NCBI GenBank assembly: GCA_036023115.1 | Contig: JAYKKT010000090.1 | Coordinates: 32,720,001-32,784,000 of the forward strand | Direction: 5' to 3' | Length of the DNA: 64,000 nt | Origin: Brasenia schreberi | Taxonomy: Eukaryota > Streptophyta > Magnoliopsida > Nymphaeales > Cabombaceae | In this document: positions 42,143 through 51,979 of the stretch, piece after piece | Layout: every line of letters begins with the position of its first letter | Numbering within the stretch: the stretch's first letter is position 1 | Program-made: the position numbers and the translations under genes | The notes under the pieces: generated by a model | Told to the model about the DNA's origin: nothing | Seen by the model: the letters and a program-made list of their open reading frames with translations, nothing else | The model's database searches: none

Positions 42143-42564
42143 TGAAGCGATTTTTGACGACCTCTGCAAGACCCGAGAATGTTTGGTAGATCGTTGTTCC
42201 AGGTACGCAACAGCAGTGAACCTTCTTTTTCTTTTGTTGAAACAACAAAAACACAAGAAGTGGTAAGAGTAATTTGAGTTTTATGGTTACCACACAACAA
42301 GATTTTTTCAAAGAGGGGTTTATATTTATTTTTCACTGTCTTTAATCCCTGTGCATTGCTCTGTATTTATAGAGCAGTGCCGGCTCATCCCTCTTGGGTT
42401 TTCTGGCTAGGCTTTCTGTTTGGAGCCTCATCCAGCGTTATAGTGCTTGTCTGTAACAATTTGCTATGGATAAGCATTGTAACGTGTGCCACAGGTAATG
42501 GCTGGATGGACAATCCAACCACTTCTGTGATAAGGTTGTCAAGAATGACTACCTCTACGTTAAC
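42143..42564 (-). repeat. 3' LTR of the Copia element
   Basis: It begins tgaagcgatttttgacgacc and matches 48690-49110 over its length, sharing tttggtagat, agcagtgaacct, ggtaagagtaatttgag, tatttatagagca, gcctcatcca and tggataagcattgtaacg. A polypurine tract in element orientation (agtgggagag) borders it at 42563-42574. Confidence 0.85.
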
Positions 42565-42639
42565 TCTCCCACTTAATCATTCGAGCTAAGTGAATTGATA
42601 TATTGGTTTTTCTCTCATTTTTGCGGGGTTTTCCTAGTA

Positions 42640-43350
42640 ATGTCATTTCATGATTGTTATTGTAATCATCACCCGTTGTGTTGCTTTTTACCTACACAAC
42701 AATCAAACGTATCTCAAACCCATGTTTGTAACATGTTTTGAGAAAAGATCCTTTGTTATGCTTTTAGTCAAGGGGTCTGCCAACATATCATAAGTTAGCA
42801 CGAATGAGATTGATATTTCTTTTCTCATAACCATATCATGAACATAGTAATATTTAACCATTATATGCTTGCTTTTAGTGTTGTCAGCTCCACTCTTGAT
42901 TAGAGAAATTTTGTATTGTTGTCACAGTAAATGATAACCGACTCGTCGGTTATTTCTAGTTTCAAATCTCGTATGAAGCGATTTATTCAGATGATACTCG
43001 TTGCAGTCATACATCAAGCCACCTACTCAGCTTCCTGTGTATGCAATACTACATAACCTTGTTTCTTACATGCCTAAAAAACAACACAACCTCTAAATAA
43101 GAATATTTGTACTGAGGTTGAGTTGTTGTCATCTTTGCTCCCAGTAAAGTCATCATCTGAGTATCCTATCACTTTCAGTTCATCTACTTGAAAACACAAT
43201 TTCAAGTCTTTTGTTCCTTTGAGATATCTTAAAATACTTTTTACAACTATCCAATTTTGTCATCAAGGATTACTTTGATATCTACTTATAAGACCAACAA
43301 CGAAGCTGATATCAAGTTTTATACATAATATAACATATATCAAGCTACCC
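42640..43350 (-). pseudogene. Copia RNase H region, degenerate
   Basis: It is recognisable by alignment with the RNase H of the first Copia remnant (3740-4370): blocks such as atgcttgcttttagtgttg, catatcatgaacatagta and aaggggtctgccaac correspond one to one. Stops are frequent and no long frame survives. Confidence 0.6.
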
Positions 43351-43510
43351 ATAGCTTGTGCATAATGAACATTAGGCTTATCATCTCCATTACCTGGACA
43401 ATCAATCTTACTAAGTTTGACCCCTATTGCAACGGGTGTAATAACATACGTGCATTAACCCATTTTGAACTTTTTGAGGATATAGTCAATATATCACTAG
43501 ATTCTCTATC

Positions 43511-43915
43511 TCAAGAAATCTTTATATCTAGGATATATGATACTTCTCCCATATCCTTCATTTCAAACCTTGAGTTTAACCATGACTTGGTTTTGACAAT
43601 CATCTCATTGTCATTCCCATTCAATAATATGTCATCTACGTATAAAGATAAGATGACAAAGTAACTCCCATTGTTCCAAACGTATACATATTGATCAAGC
43701 TCATTAGCCACAAACCCAAGAACAATAATAACATTTTGAAAAGTCAAATACCATTGGCAAGGTGACTTTTTCAAACCACATAGAGATTTTCTCAATCTAT
43801 ATACTTTATCTTCTTGGCCTTCAACTATGTATCCTTTAGGCTGCTGCATATATATGATTTCATCTAAATCTATATTTAAAAAAGCAATCTTTACATCTAA
43901 CTGATTTAAGTTCAA
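43511..43915 (-). pseudogene. Copia reverse transcriptase fragment
   Basis: A 134-residue frame with QLDVKIAFLNIDLDE at the start, IYMQQPKGY, YRLRKSLCGLKKSPCQWY and the catalytic LYVDDILL (residues 91-98), then WLNSRFEMKDMGE. These are consecutive Copia RT motifs. The catalytic Asp pair is intact in this fragment, but the flanking parts of the polyprotein are not. Confidence 0.85.
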
Positions 43916-44459
43916 ATCATAATATACAAATATCGTCAGGATTATTCTTATAGATTCAAATTTTGTAGCAGGGGAATATGTCTCAACATATTCTATCCCC
44001 TCATTTTACGAAAAACTCATTCAAATCAATTCGCTTTAAACTTATCGATTGAATCATCAACCTTATATTTCTTTTTTAGAACCTATTTACAACCTATTTC
44101 TTTCCTTTCTTTTGTGCAATCAGTCAGTTACCAAACTTGGTTTTTCTCAATGGATTCAATTTTCTCATCCATGACTTTCTCTCAATTTGTTGCTTCTCAT
44201 GAGTTTATAGCTTAAAGGTAAGTGAAGTTACTAGTCAACTCATCTAAAATCACCGAATTACATACTTCTTCTGGAAGATAAGTGTGATAATCCTTTAAGT
44301 AGGACGGTGTGATCTTATATCTTTTATGTCCACTTAAAGTTTTAGTTGTTTTAAAAAGATCTTTTATGAGTTCAAATGATGATTGATCTAAGTCTAATAG
44401 ATCGTCATCATACTCATCATTATTTTCTATCAACATCTTTGCTCTCTATTAATCCGTGG

Positions 44460-45710
44460 TCCTTATGATAAAACCAATATCCTTTTGAGCCTTTAGGATA
44501 TCCGATAAATATATATCTTAATGACCTGTTGTCTAACTTATCTCTAAACTGATCAAGAATCTTTACATCAGCAATAGTTTACCACCTCTTGATATGACTT
44601 AGGTTGGGTTCTCTTTCAAACCACATCTCATATGGTGTAGTAAATACAACCTTACAGGGTACTCTAATGAGTATTTTCACTGTTGTATTTGTTGCTTCTC
44701 CCAAAAATATCTTAGTAGAGAAACATCTATTAATATGAACCTTGTCATTTTCAATAAGGTCCTATTATATCTTTCAGTTACACCATTTTGTTGAGGTGTC
44801 CTAGACATTGTATTTTGCTTTGAGATGCCAAAGTCTACAGAATTCTAAAACTTCTATAGAGGTATATTCTCTATCTCTATTTGTTATTAAGAGTTTGATT
44901 GAATACAAACAACAATAATAACAACTAAGCCTTTTCTCATACTAGATGGGGTTGGCTACATGGATTTTTTGTTTCCACAGAGCTCTATCATATGCCATGT
45001 TAGCAGTTAACTCACAATAAGCAGGATAATTTTTTATTGTTTCTTGCCAACACTTTTGTGGGCGTCCTCTACCTCTTTTAATACTATCAAAATCTAATTT
45101 TTCATACTTTCTTACGAGTTCTTCTTTTGATCTTCTTTCTATATATCCAAACTACTTTAAACGATATTCTCTCATTTTATCCTCTATTGGTCCCACACAT
45201 AATTTATTTCTAATAACCTTATTATGTATACGGTTTTTTCTTGTATAACCATTCATCCATCTCAACATCTTCATTTCTGTTACAGACATCTTTTGTACAT
45301 GTTGATGATTAACTGCCCAATACTCAGAACCATAAAATATGAAAAGTCTAATTGCTGCTTTATAATATTTACCTTTTTACTTTAATGGAAGAGTTTGATT
45401 GAATGCCTCAGTTAATTTTCAACTTCCTACTTATACTTTTTAAATGCTCCAAGTGCTTCATATTTATATGCTAAGAGATATATGTATGTATATCTCAAGT
45501 AATCATCAATAAAGGTTATAAATATACCTTTTCTTGATGTGATCTTACTTTAAAGGGTACATATAAAACATTGTGAATGACTTTCAATAGGGTTGTTGCC
45601 CTTATTGTCTCTTTGAGAAAAACTTTTCTTATCATTTTTCCTTGTATACAAGTTTCACACTTGTTGAAAGTATTTTCCTCAAATCTTAATACTAAGTTAA
45701 AGTTGGATAA
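44460..45710 (-). pseudogene. Copia integrase region, interrupted by an RTE fragment
   Basis: In element orientation 44815-44770 encodes TPQQNGVTERYNR, the Copia integrase core end. 44700-44570 encodes TTPYEMWFEREPNLSHIK, the following conserved block. The upstream part of the domain continues at 45405-45710. The LINE insertion at 44905-45388 sits between the two. Confidence 0.75.
44905..45388 (-). mobile_element. RTE LINE fragment nested in the Copia integrase
   Basis: A 484-bp 5'-truncated RTE 3' end. Its tail complement (caacaataataacaactaagcc) is at the left, and its 5' end lies in the 'accttt..actttaatgg' stretch at the right. It is flanked by a perfect 16-bp direct repeat, aagagtttgattgaat, at 44889-44904 and 45389-45404. 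It therefore inserted after the Copia. Confidence 0.93.
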
Positions 45711-45713
45711 TTT

Positions 45714-46145
45714 TTAAAATTTTTCCAAACTTATATGTTGAAGGCGTTTATGCCATATATTTACATCAACATTAAATATACAATCAATATACGCAGAAGA
45801 GCTTTTATTCTCATTAACATTTAATTTGAACAATCCATTTTCAACATCAAATTTTCTAGAGAAAAATACACGCCCATATTTCCCCACAGTCACCTTGCAA
45901 GGAACAAACTTGACCTCAAAGCCTTTCTTCACTAAGGCAGGAACCGAAACAAGATTGTGCCTTATAGATGGCACGATCAATACCTCAATTAATACAATTG
46001 ATATGCCTTGTACAAAAATTCTAAAGGACACAGTACCTATAACATCCGAGAAAGTATTATTTCTCATGTATACTCGATGTTCTCCTTGTTTGTACTCCTT
46101 TAGATCCATTGTACCTTCCTTAGTCTTCAAGATGTATCTGATCAC
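45714..46145 (-). pseudogene. Copia protease-end / GAG-pre-integrase fragment
   Basis: A 143-residue frame with VLIVPSIRHNLVSVPALVKKG, the conserved stretch after the protease, and IWHKRLQHISLEKF, the LWH.RLGH GAG-pre-integrase motif that begins integrase. It lies just upstream, in element order, of the broken integrase. Confidence 0.8.
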
Positions 46146-46265
46146 TCTTTACTCAATCCACCAACCAGTCACCGGGCAGTATATGTAGAGACATTCCGAT
46201 ATCACGCAGATTATGTCCTACTTCTTTGATTATCCGCGTTATGTGTTATTTCCTCCACTCTTCTT

Positions 46266-46830
46266 GTTGCGGCAATCTCTCTTATAGTATCCCATATTTT
46301 CACAACTGAAACACTCGACCCGAGAAATATTTTTCTATATTTTCTTAAAAGATTGATCACCCTTTTTGTTATTTTTGCCAAATTTTTTGTTTGATTTATT
46401 TATCCTTTGGTTAGGTTTGGAGTTATACCTTATCTCATCTTGTACTACTAACGTTATCTCCTTTTTTTTTATTTTATAGGAGTTATATTTTTGTAGCAAC
46501 AATTGAACATGTAGTTTGACAGTTGTATCATATTTAGTTGTTATAGAGTCGAACAACTCTTTTGTGGTCTCGAATTCCTCAAAGACCCTAATAAGGTTAT
46601 CCTCCATATACGTCAACATGATTGTTCTTCCTATTGTGTCATCTTTAATAAATGTTTTATACATTTCTATTTGTTGCTCTGTGGCATCTAGGGGTGGTGG
46701 ATGCATTGTTTCCTTTAAAACATATTTTATACCTTCAAGTATTAGAGCCAACGGTATTCTTCTCTTCCATGTTTGGAAGTTTAGACTGCTTAGTTTTTAT
46801 GTTTTTGTCAATTTCGACACACATTCTTGA
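46266..46830 (-). pseudogene. Copia gag with zinc knuckle
   Basis: The frame 46751-46335 resembles the UBN2-type gag: DDTIGRTIMLTYMEDNLI, FETTKELFDSI, then a Lys/Asn-rich linker. Just after it, in another frame (about 46320-46275), lies a CCHC knuckle, CFSCENMGYYKRDC. The usual His is replaced by Tyr. Confidence 0.75.
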
Positions 46831-46939
46831 GTTCATTTTTATATGTTTGACAAATTTAATAAATAGACACTATAAAAAGAAAACATTAACCAAGCAACAA
46901 ACCACATATAGCATAATTCTAATTAACACTTTCTCATAG

Positions 46940-48676
46940 TTAACTAGAAAGAACGTTCTTGACAAAAAAGAAACTGACAGTAAAAAGAAATGAATGGGAT
47001 ACCGGTTGTCGGAATAAAGAGAAGAGAATGTCGAAATTAAGTGGGAAGAGAAGAGAGAAAATATTGAGGGATAATTCTGATATTTTAAAAAAGAATATGT
47101 AAATAGTAAAAAGGGTGTGTAAATAATCTCCTCATAAAATAAAATTGAATAAGCTTGGGTAACGTCAAGGGCACTTCTGAGCCTAAGATAACATTGAGGA
47201 TAGAATTATTCTCAAACTCAAACATTAAGAGCAAAATTGCAACTTTTCCCGTTTAAGAGTAAACCGTTTCAAGTTGGGATTTTCAACCATCAGTGGTGGT
47301 GTGTTTGATTGGAACTGCCCACAATGTGCTTTGACTTTGTTAAGCATATTCCATTTTAGGAATCGACGGCTATGAAATATGGCCCTCAGGTCTTCTTGGT
47401 TATAGGCGCAGCGTGGCTTGCAAATTAGTTGTTGCTAAAAAATCAATGGGTATGAAACATCAAATTTATCTAACAGGCATCTCTCTCACACACACATGCA
47501 GGTGTGCGCACTCTCACACGGATGCATATTTATGGTCCTTGCTGTGCTAAATTAGCCTCTCTAACTCGTGGGCGTTGGTAGTTGCAACCTTTTACACAAT
47601 GTTGTAAAAATTGTATCGTATTGTATGGTACAATATGGTTTTATCGTGTATCATATGCAAAATAACTAAATAATGAACTGAAAATAACTTATTGTTATAA
47701 TATAAATTCAGGTTGGGATAATTATGTAATTTTCCAAAAAATTTCTGCCTTCGATAATTTCTCAAAACATCAGGGGTAAAATAGTAATTTTATTTGTTTG
47801 TTCGGTTCTATAATTTTACAAAAAGACCAAGAATAGAACAATAAAATTAGTGTTTGTTTTTTTAAAAAATTCATCACTGATCGGGGTAGATGCATAATTT
47901 TGTCCTCAGTCTAAATCTGTAATTTTCACAAAAGATATGAGCAACTTTGTCTTTTGATATAGTGGCAGTACTGTAATATTTTTATCGTGGGTAGAAAAGT
48001 AATTCAATATCCTGATTTTTTGTAATTTTGATAGAGGACAAAAGAGACTTTTTGCCTATTTGAGGGTAAACCTATCTTTTATTAAAAATATCTAGATATT
48101 TTGGTAATTTTATCGAATGAGAGTTTGTAATTTTCAAAAATCATCGGGTTCATAATGGACTTTTCTATACACTGCACAAGGGGGTTTTCCAAAACCAGGG
48201 GTTGAGCAGTTTTCTAGGGGGTTTAAAAGGTGATGAGAGATATTTTCGCGAGGAAGTGAGAGAGAGGGGAGCGGAGCGGAGCTCCACCTATGGCCGTATG
48301 CTGGTCTTCTGGCCAGGGCTCTATCGATGGTTTTCTGGTACGCTTGTGACTGCCCGCTAGCCTTCTTGCCTGGGCTCTGCTAGTTTCTTTTCTGGCCAAG
48401 GGTTCTCTTCTCTGTGTTTTCTCACATGGGTCACCTTTTGTCTTGGTCCTGCCTTATCTTGATTTTGGTCAACTTTTTGCTTGCCTGCACCCTGTTTCGA
48501 CTATGGCTAGCTTTGGACTGCCCCTGTTCTGTCTCGACTTGGGTGACTTTTTCCTATCTCTGCCTTGTTTCGACTTGGGTAAGCTTTTCTGTAATAGGAA
48601 GTCTTCCTCCTCCTTCTCTTCTTGTTTACTATTTTTTTAAGTATATCTTGTTTTACATATCACAAGGACAAATCAG
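46940..48676 (-). other. Copia leader region, probably enlarged by a secondary insertion
   Basis: About 1.7 kb separates gag from the primer-binding site, far more than a Copia leader. No domain is seen. At 47597 the sequence caatgttgtaaaaattgtatcg resembles the hAT-like ends at 34531 and 38587, so a DNA transposon may account for part of it. I could not place its other end. Confidence 0.45.
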
Positions 48677-48688
48677 GGCCTAATACCA
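48677..48688 (-). other. Copia primer-binding site
   Basis: The minus strand reads TGGTATTAGGCCC, a slightly degraded form of the TGGTATCAGAGC site complementary to plant initiator Met tRNA. It lies directly next to the 5' LTR, which fixes the element's orientation. Confidence 0.75.
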
Positions 48689-48689
48689 C

Positions 48690-49110
48690 TAAAGGCAATT
48701 TTTGACGACCTCTACAAGACCTGAGACTGTTTGGTAGATTCTCATTACAGGTACACAGCAGCAGTGAACCTCCTTATTCTCTTGAAGCAGCGGAAACACA
48801 AGAAGAGGTAAGAGTAATTTGAGTTTTCCGATTACCACATAGTTGGATTTTTCCATAGAGGGGTTTGTATTTCTTTTTCACTATCTTTAATCCTTGTGCG
48901 CTCCTTTGTATTTATAGAGCAATGCCAACTCCTCCTTTCGAGATTTCTTGGATGAGCTTTCAGTTTAGAGCCTCATCCAACGTTACAATGCTTATCTGTA
49001 ACAGTTTGTTATGGATAAGCATTGTAACGTCTCTCAAAGGTAACGGTTGGATGGCCAATCCAACTATTACAGTGATAAGATTGCCAAGAATGACCATTTC
49101 TACGTTGGCA
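48690..49110 (-). repeat. 5' LTR of the Copia element
   Basis: This is the counterpart of 42143-42564. In element orientation it starts TGCCAACGTAG at 49110. At the inner end the terminal CA has decayed, since the plus strand reads taaagg where the other LTR reads tgaag. The primer-binding site complement gggcctaatacca follows immediately. Confidence 0.85.
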
Positions 49111-50149
49111 ATGTAATCGCTGAAACTTTAATACTACACCATTAATCAAACGACATCTTTGTCAAAGAAAGGTCAACTGAACCGCATCTTCTCTCTCAGT
49201 GATGGCCTAAGCGTTAAGCTTTTTCCGGGCATTATTACAAAAGCCCTAATGAAATTAACCTTGGTAAATTGTTGCAGACTGAAATGTTTTGATTTCTAGG
49301 AGCCTTAACCACCACCATGAGAGAGGATGTCTCAGATTTTCTTCTTTTTTTTGTTTACAGAAGAAGGCCGAAACCTAACACACAATCACACATGCACCCC
49401 TCTAGGAGTCAAACTCCCCACGGCGCTAGAGCGCTCTGCCGTTCATAACGCTCTGGATGCAGGATGCCTCAGATTTTGATGCGTGCTAACCCACACATGC
49501 CCTAGTACAGGTTGCGTTAATCCCATATTCAAGTTCCCTTTGATGAGCGCAGGGACCGACGTTGGGTGTCACTGGACGCATTCCGGGCTGATTTGGTAAA
49601 CCAGATCCATTTAAGGGATCCAATCTACATGGTGCAGTATAGAAACTGCACTTTTATATGTGTGAGGCAGGCGGCACGCCTCTCCCCATGGTGGGGGAGG
49701 TCCACACCACTCCATGAAAGAGAGAGAGAGTAGGGGAGAGTGCAAGACGAGTGGCTCTCCACTGACACGCAGGTGTATAAGGTCGGCTGATCACCGGAAG
49801 TGGCGGTTCACTTCAGGGTGTCGTTCCCAACGTGTTCGTATGGTGCCGAGATGTCTTTGTACCCATGCATGCAGACATAATGGAAGATATTTGTCTCAAT
49901 GTGTGTGGGTGAGTTCGAAAGCCGCCGGCGCTAGCGAAAACTGGCGGCAAAACGAAGGAAATTGGCTGCTTACCGGAGGATGGTCCGTGACAGCTAGGCA
50001 TACCATAGAAGCGCTAACAAACGAACCTTTTTATTGGGGTAATGACACATTCATCCAGTTGCGACAATGAAAGTAGTATTTGCATATGGAGAAGATGACT
50101 CATTTGGGCAAGAGGAATTTTTTCATCCCTGTAAAAATGGAAAATTCAG
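49111..50149. other. Intergenic region downstream of CP26
   Basis: It contains a SINE with a clear target duplication (49341-49460) and otherwise no supported gene. The open frame at 49714-50070 has no recognisable domain or codon pattern. The last stretch is the CP26 3' UTR. Confidence 0.55.
49341..49460 (-). mobile_element. tRNA-derived SINE, about 120 bp, with 17-bp target duplication
   Basis: The flanking repeats are aggatgtctcagatttt (49324-49340) and aggatgcctcagatttt (49461-49477). On the minus strand the body starts with ctgcatccagagcg and has an A-box-like gttatgaacggcagagcg. A B-box-like gggagtttgactcc follows, then ggggtgcatgtgtga, ttaggtttcggcc and an A-rich 3' end. It is the best-bounded copy of the family also seen at 38278 and 40046. 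Confidence 0.8.
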
Positions 50150-50653
50150 TTACAGAACCGGCGGACGCTCGCCGGCAATGACAGTGAGGAGGTTGTTTCC
50201 AAAAGGATCACTTAAGTGAGCGGTAAGGTTTCCCACCGGACCTTGGCCCGTGACATAGGCTTGGATGAAGAATCCCAGCATGGCGAACATGGCAAGCCTA
50301 CCATTCTTGATCTCCTTGACCTTCAACAATGCAGCCTGGTCGGGGTCGTTGGCTAGACCGAGGGGGTCGAATGGACCACCTGGGTAAAGGTTGTCTTCAA
50401 GATCCTACAAGCAAACCAAAGCAAGAAGAACCATTTTACTACACATTGAATGTAACTTAATCGAATGCCGATTTTTAGTAATGGGTCTAGAGAATCAGAT
50501 ACCAACCAGCCCGTTGATTATTCGGTAGTATTCAGCTCCACCAACTAGGACAATCTCAGCAATGACTGCAACCACAAGGTTGATGGGGATGCTCTTACCA
50601 AAGTAGTTAAGGGTGTTGCCATCCAAAAGGAGAGCTCCAGTCTGCATTTAGAG

Positions 50654-50692
<39 letters not shown>

Positions 50693-50748
50693 ACGACCGA
50701 TATTGTTATTACACTCATTCTATTCTAAGTGGACATGATCTAATCAAT

Positions 50749-50818
<70 letters not shown>

Positions 50819-51684
50819 CTTGAACCACACTGCCTCAGGCCCACAGGAAGCACCGAATTTGTTGAGGGCCTCCGGGATGACGAACCCGGCTGCACCCAGC
50901 ATGGCCCAGCGGGCATGGATGAGCTCGTTAGCTTGGTACCTATCAAAAATATTTTAGTAAGCAAGCAAAAGGAAGCACTTCAATCAAAACCAAAAATCAA
51001 GCCTGCTCCAACACTCAATCAGTAAATGGATCAACTACATGAATTCTTCATCGCCATTAAGTTCAAGGAAATTCCGTTTTTCTAGTTATTAAGTTCCAGG
51101 AAAGACTTGAAGAAGAAACCTACTTGGCAAAGTCTTGTGGCTTCTTGCTCAACCCAAATGGATCGTAACCATAACTACGAAACAGATAACAATGCCCAAT
51201 TAGTGACTAGAGTAAAATCTAAAGAATAGAAAAAGCACAAGAAAACTAAATCTACGTGTTCTGTGGTGACGAATTTCCTAGGAAAACAAAGTCCATGGAT
51301 CTTACTCTCCAGGAACCTCTCCGTTTAGGTACTCTGGCACTTCTGACCGGTCCAAAAGTCCCTCTGGCAAGAAAATCCTCCTATCGGGACCTGGAAAAGA
51401 TACCGGATCAGTAGTCCGAACCTGAACAAGACGTCACAAGGGCACCGGAGCTGGCGTGTCTCCAGCGACCACTTACCGTACCACTTGGCGAGCTCTTCAC
51501 TCGCCGGGCTGACAATGGCCTTCGCCTTTGCTGGTGCTGCGACTCCCTTTTTCTTGAAGAGAGAGACGACCTTAAAGGTGGTGGTTGTGGAGGACGAAGG
51601 CACTGGAGACGGCCAGGCAGTTGAGAAACTGAGGCTGTTTCCGAGCATCTCTGACACCGCAGTTGCTGCTGTGAGGGAAGCCAT
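50150..51684 (-). CDS. LHCB5: Chlorophyll a/b-binding protein CP26 of photosystem II (6 exons, 284 aa)
   Basis: The exons are 51684-51477, 51390-51306, 51174-51124, 50939-50819, 50641-50507 and 50404-50150, totalling 855 nt (285 codons) with GT-AG introns. The first roughly 45 residues form a Ser/Thr/Ala-rich chloroplast transit peptide. The mature part matches CP26: [33 protein letters not shown], helix 1 with [12 protein letters not shown] (residues 120-131), [16 protein letters not shown], helix 2 with [13 protein letters not shown], helix 3 with [14 protein letters not shown] (residues 230-243), and [14 protein letters not shown]. The E..H.R and E..NGR chlorophyll ligands are present. CP26 is a monomeric antenna of PSII in the thylakoid membrane. 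Arabidopsis LHCB5 is 280 aa. Intron 4 is dominated by microsatellites. The coding exons look intact. Confidence 0.97.
50658..50815. repeat. (TA)n and (GA)n microsatellites filling CP26 intron 4
   Basis: A ta run lies at about 50658-50688 and a perfect ag run at 50752-50815 (about 32 units). In gene orientation the (CT)n tract begins four bases after the 5' splice site. Intron 4 (50818-50642) is only 177 nt. Confidence 0.97.
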
Positions 51685-51856
51685 GGGTCTCCTCTCTGTG
51701 TGTGTAGAAAGGAAGAAGGAAGAAGGGAAAGAGTTAAAAGAGGAAGACGAGACAAGTCAGATTGGCGATGGAGGAATCCCATTGGTAGTGGGTGGATTCG
51801 GGGAATCTGATGAGGGGCTGTAATAGGCTCCCTGGTGGTGAGGTGGCAGATCTCGT

Positions 51857-51866
51857 GATGACGTGG
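51857..51866 (-). promoter_or_regulatory. ACGT-core (G-box/ABRE-like) element in the CP26 promoter
   Basis: The minus strand reads CCACGTCATC about 175 bp upstream of the CP26 start codon. The ACGT core is bound by bZIP factors and is frequent in Lhc promoters. A GATAA on the plus strand at 51900-51904 could be the I-box usually paired with it in light-regulated genes. Function is inferred from motif and position only. Confidence 0.4.
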
Positions 51867-51979
51867 TTGGTGGCATTTCCTCTTGATTCAATTCCTCGCG
51901 GATAAATGGGCCCCCACTTTGCTGCCCAATAAAATACGAGACAAACAAATTCTTGACGACCACAAATATAACGAAGCAA

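Larger units (their letters stand above)
42143..49110 (-). mobile_element. Old Copia LTR retrotransposon with both LTRs (about 7 kb)
   Basis: LTRs of 421-422 bp lie at 42143-42564 (3') and 48690-49110 (5'). Between them, in element order, are a primer-binding site next to the 5' LTR (48677-48688, complementary in type to initiator Met tRNA), an unusually long leader, gag with zinc knuckle, protease/GAG-pre-integrase, integrase, reverse transcriptase and RNase H. That is the Copia order. All domains are broken by stops and frameshifts, the LTRs have diverged visibly and no 5-bp target duplication remains, so the insertion is old. An RTE LINE fragment is nested in the integrase (44905-45388). 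Confidence 0.9.

Noticed and set aside
49714..50070. 118-codon open frame on the plus strand near the CP26 3' end
   Set aside because: No recognisable domain, Arg/Cys-rich composition typical of chance frames, and it lies between a SINE and the CP26 3' UTR with no splice or promoter context.
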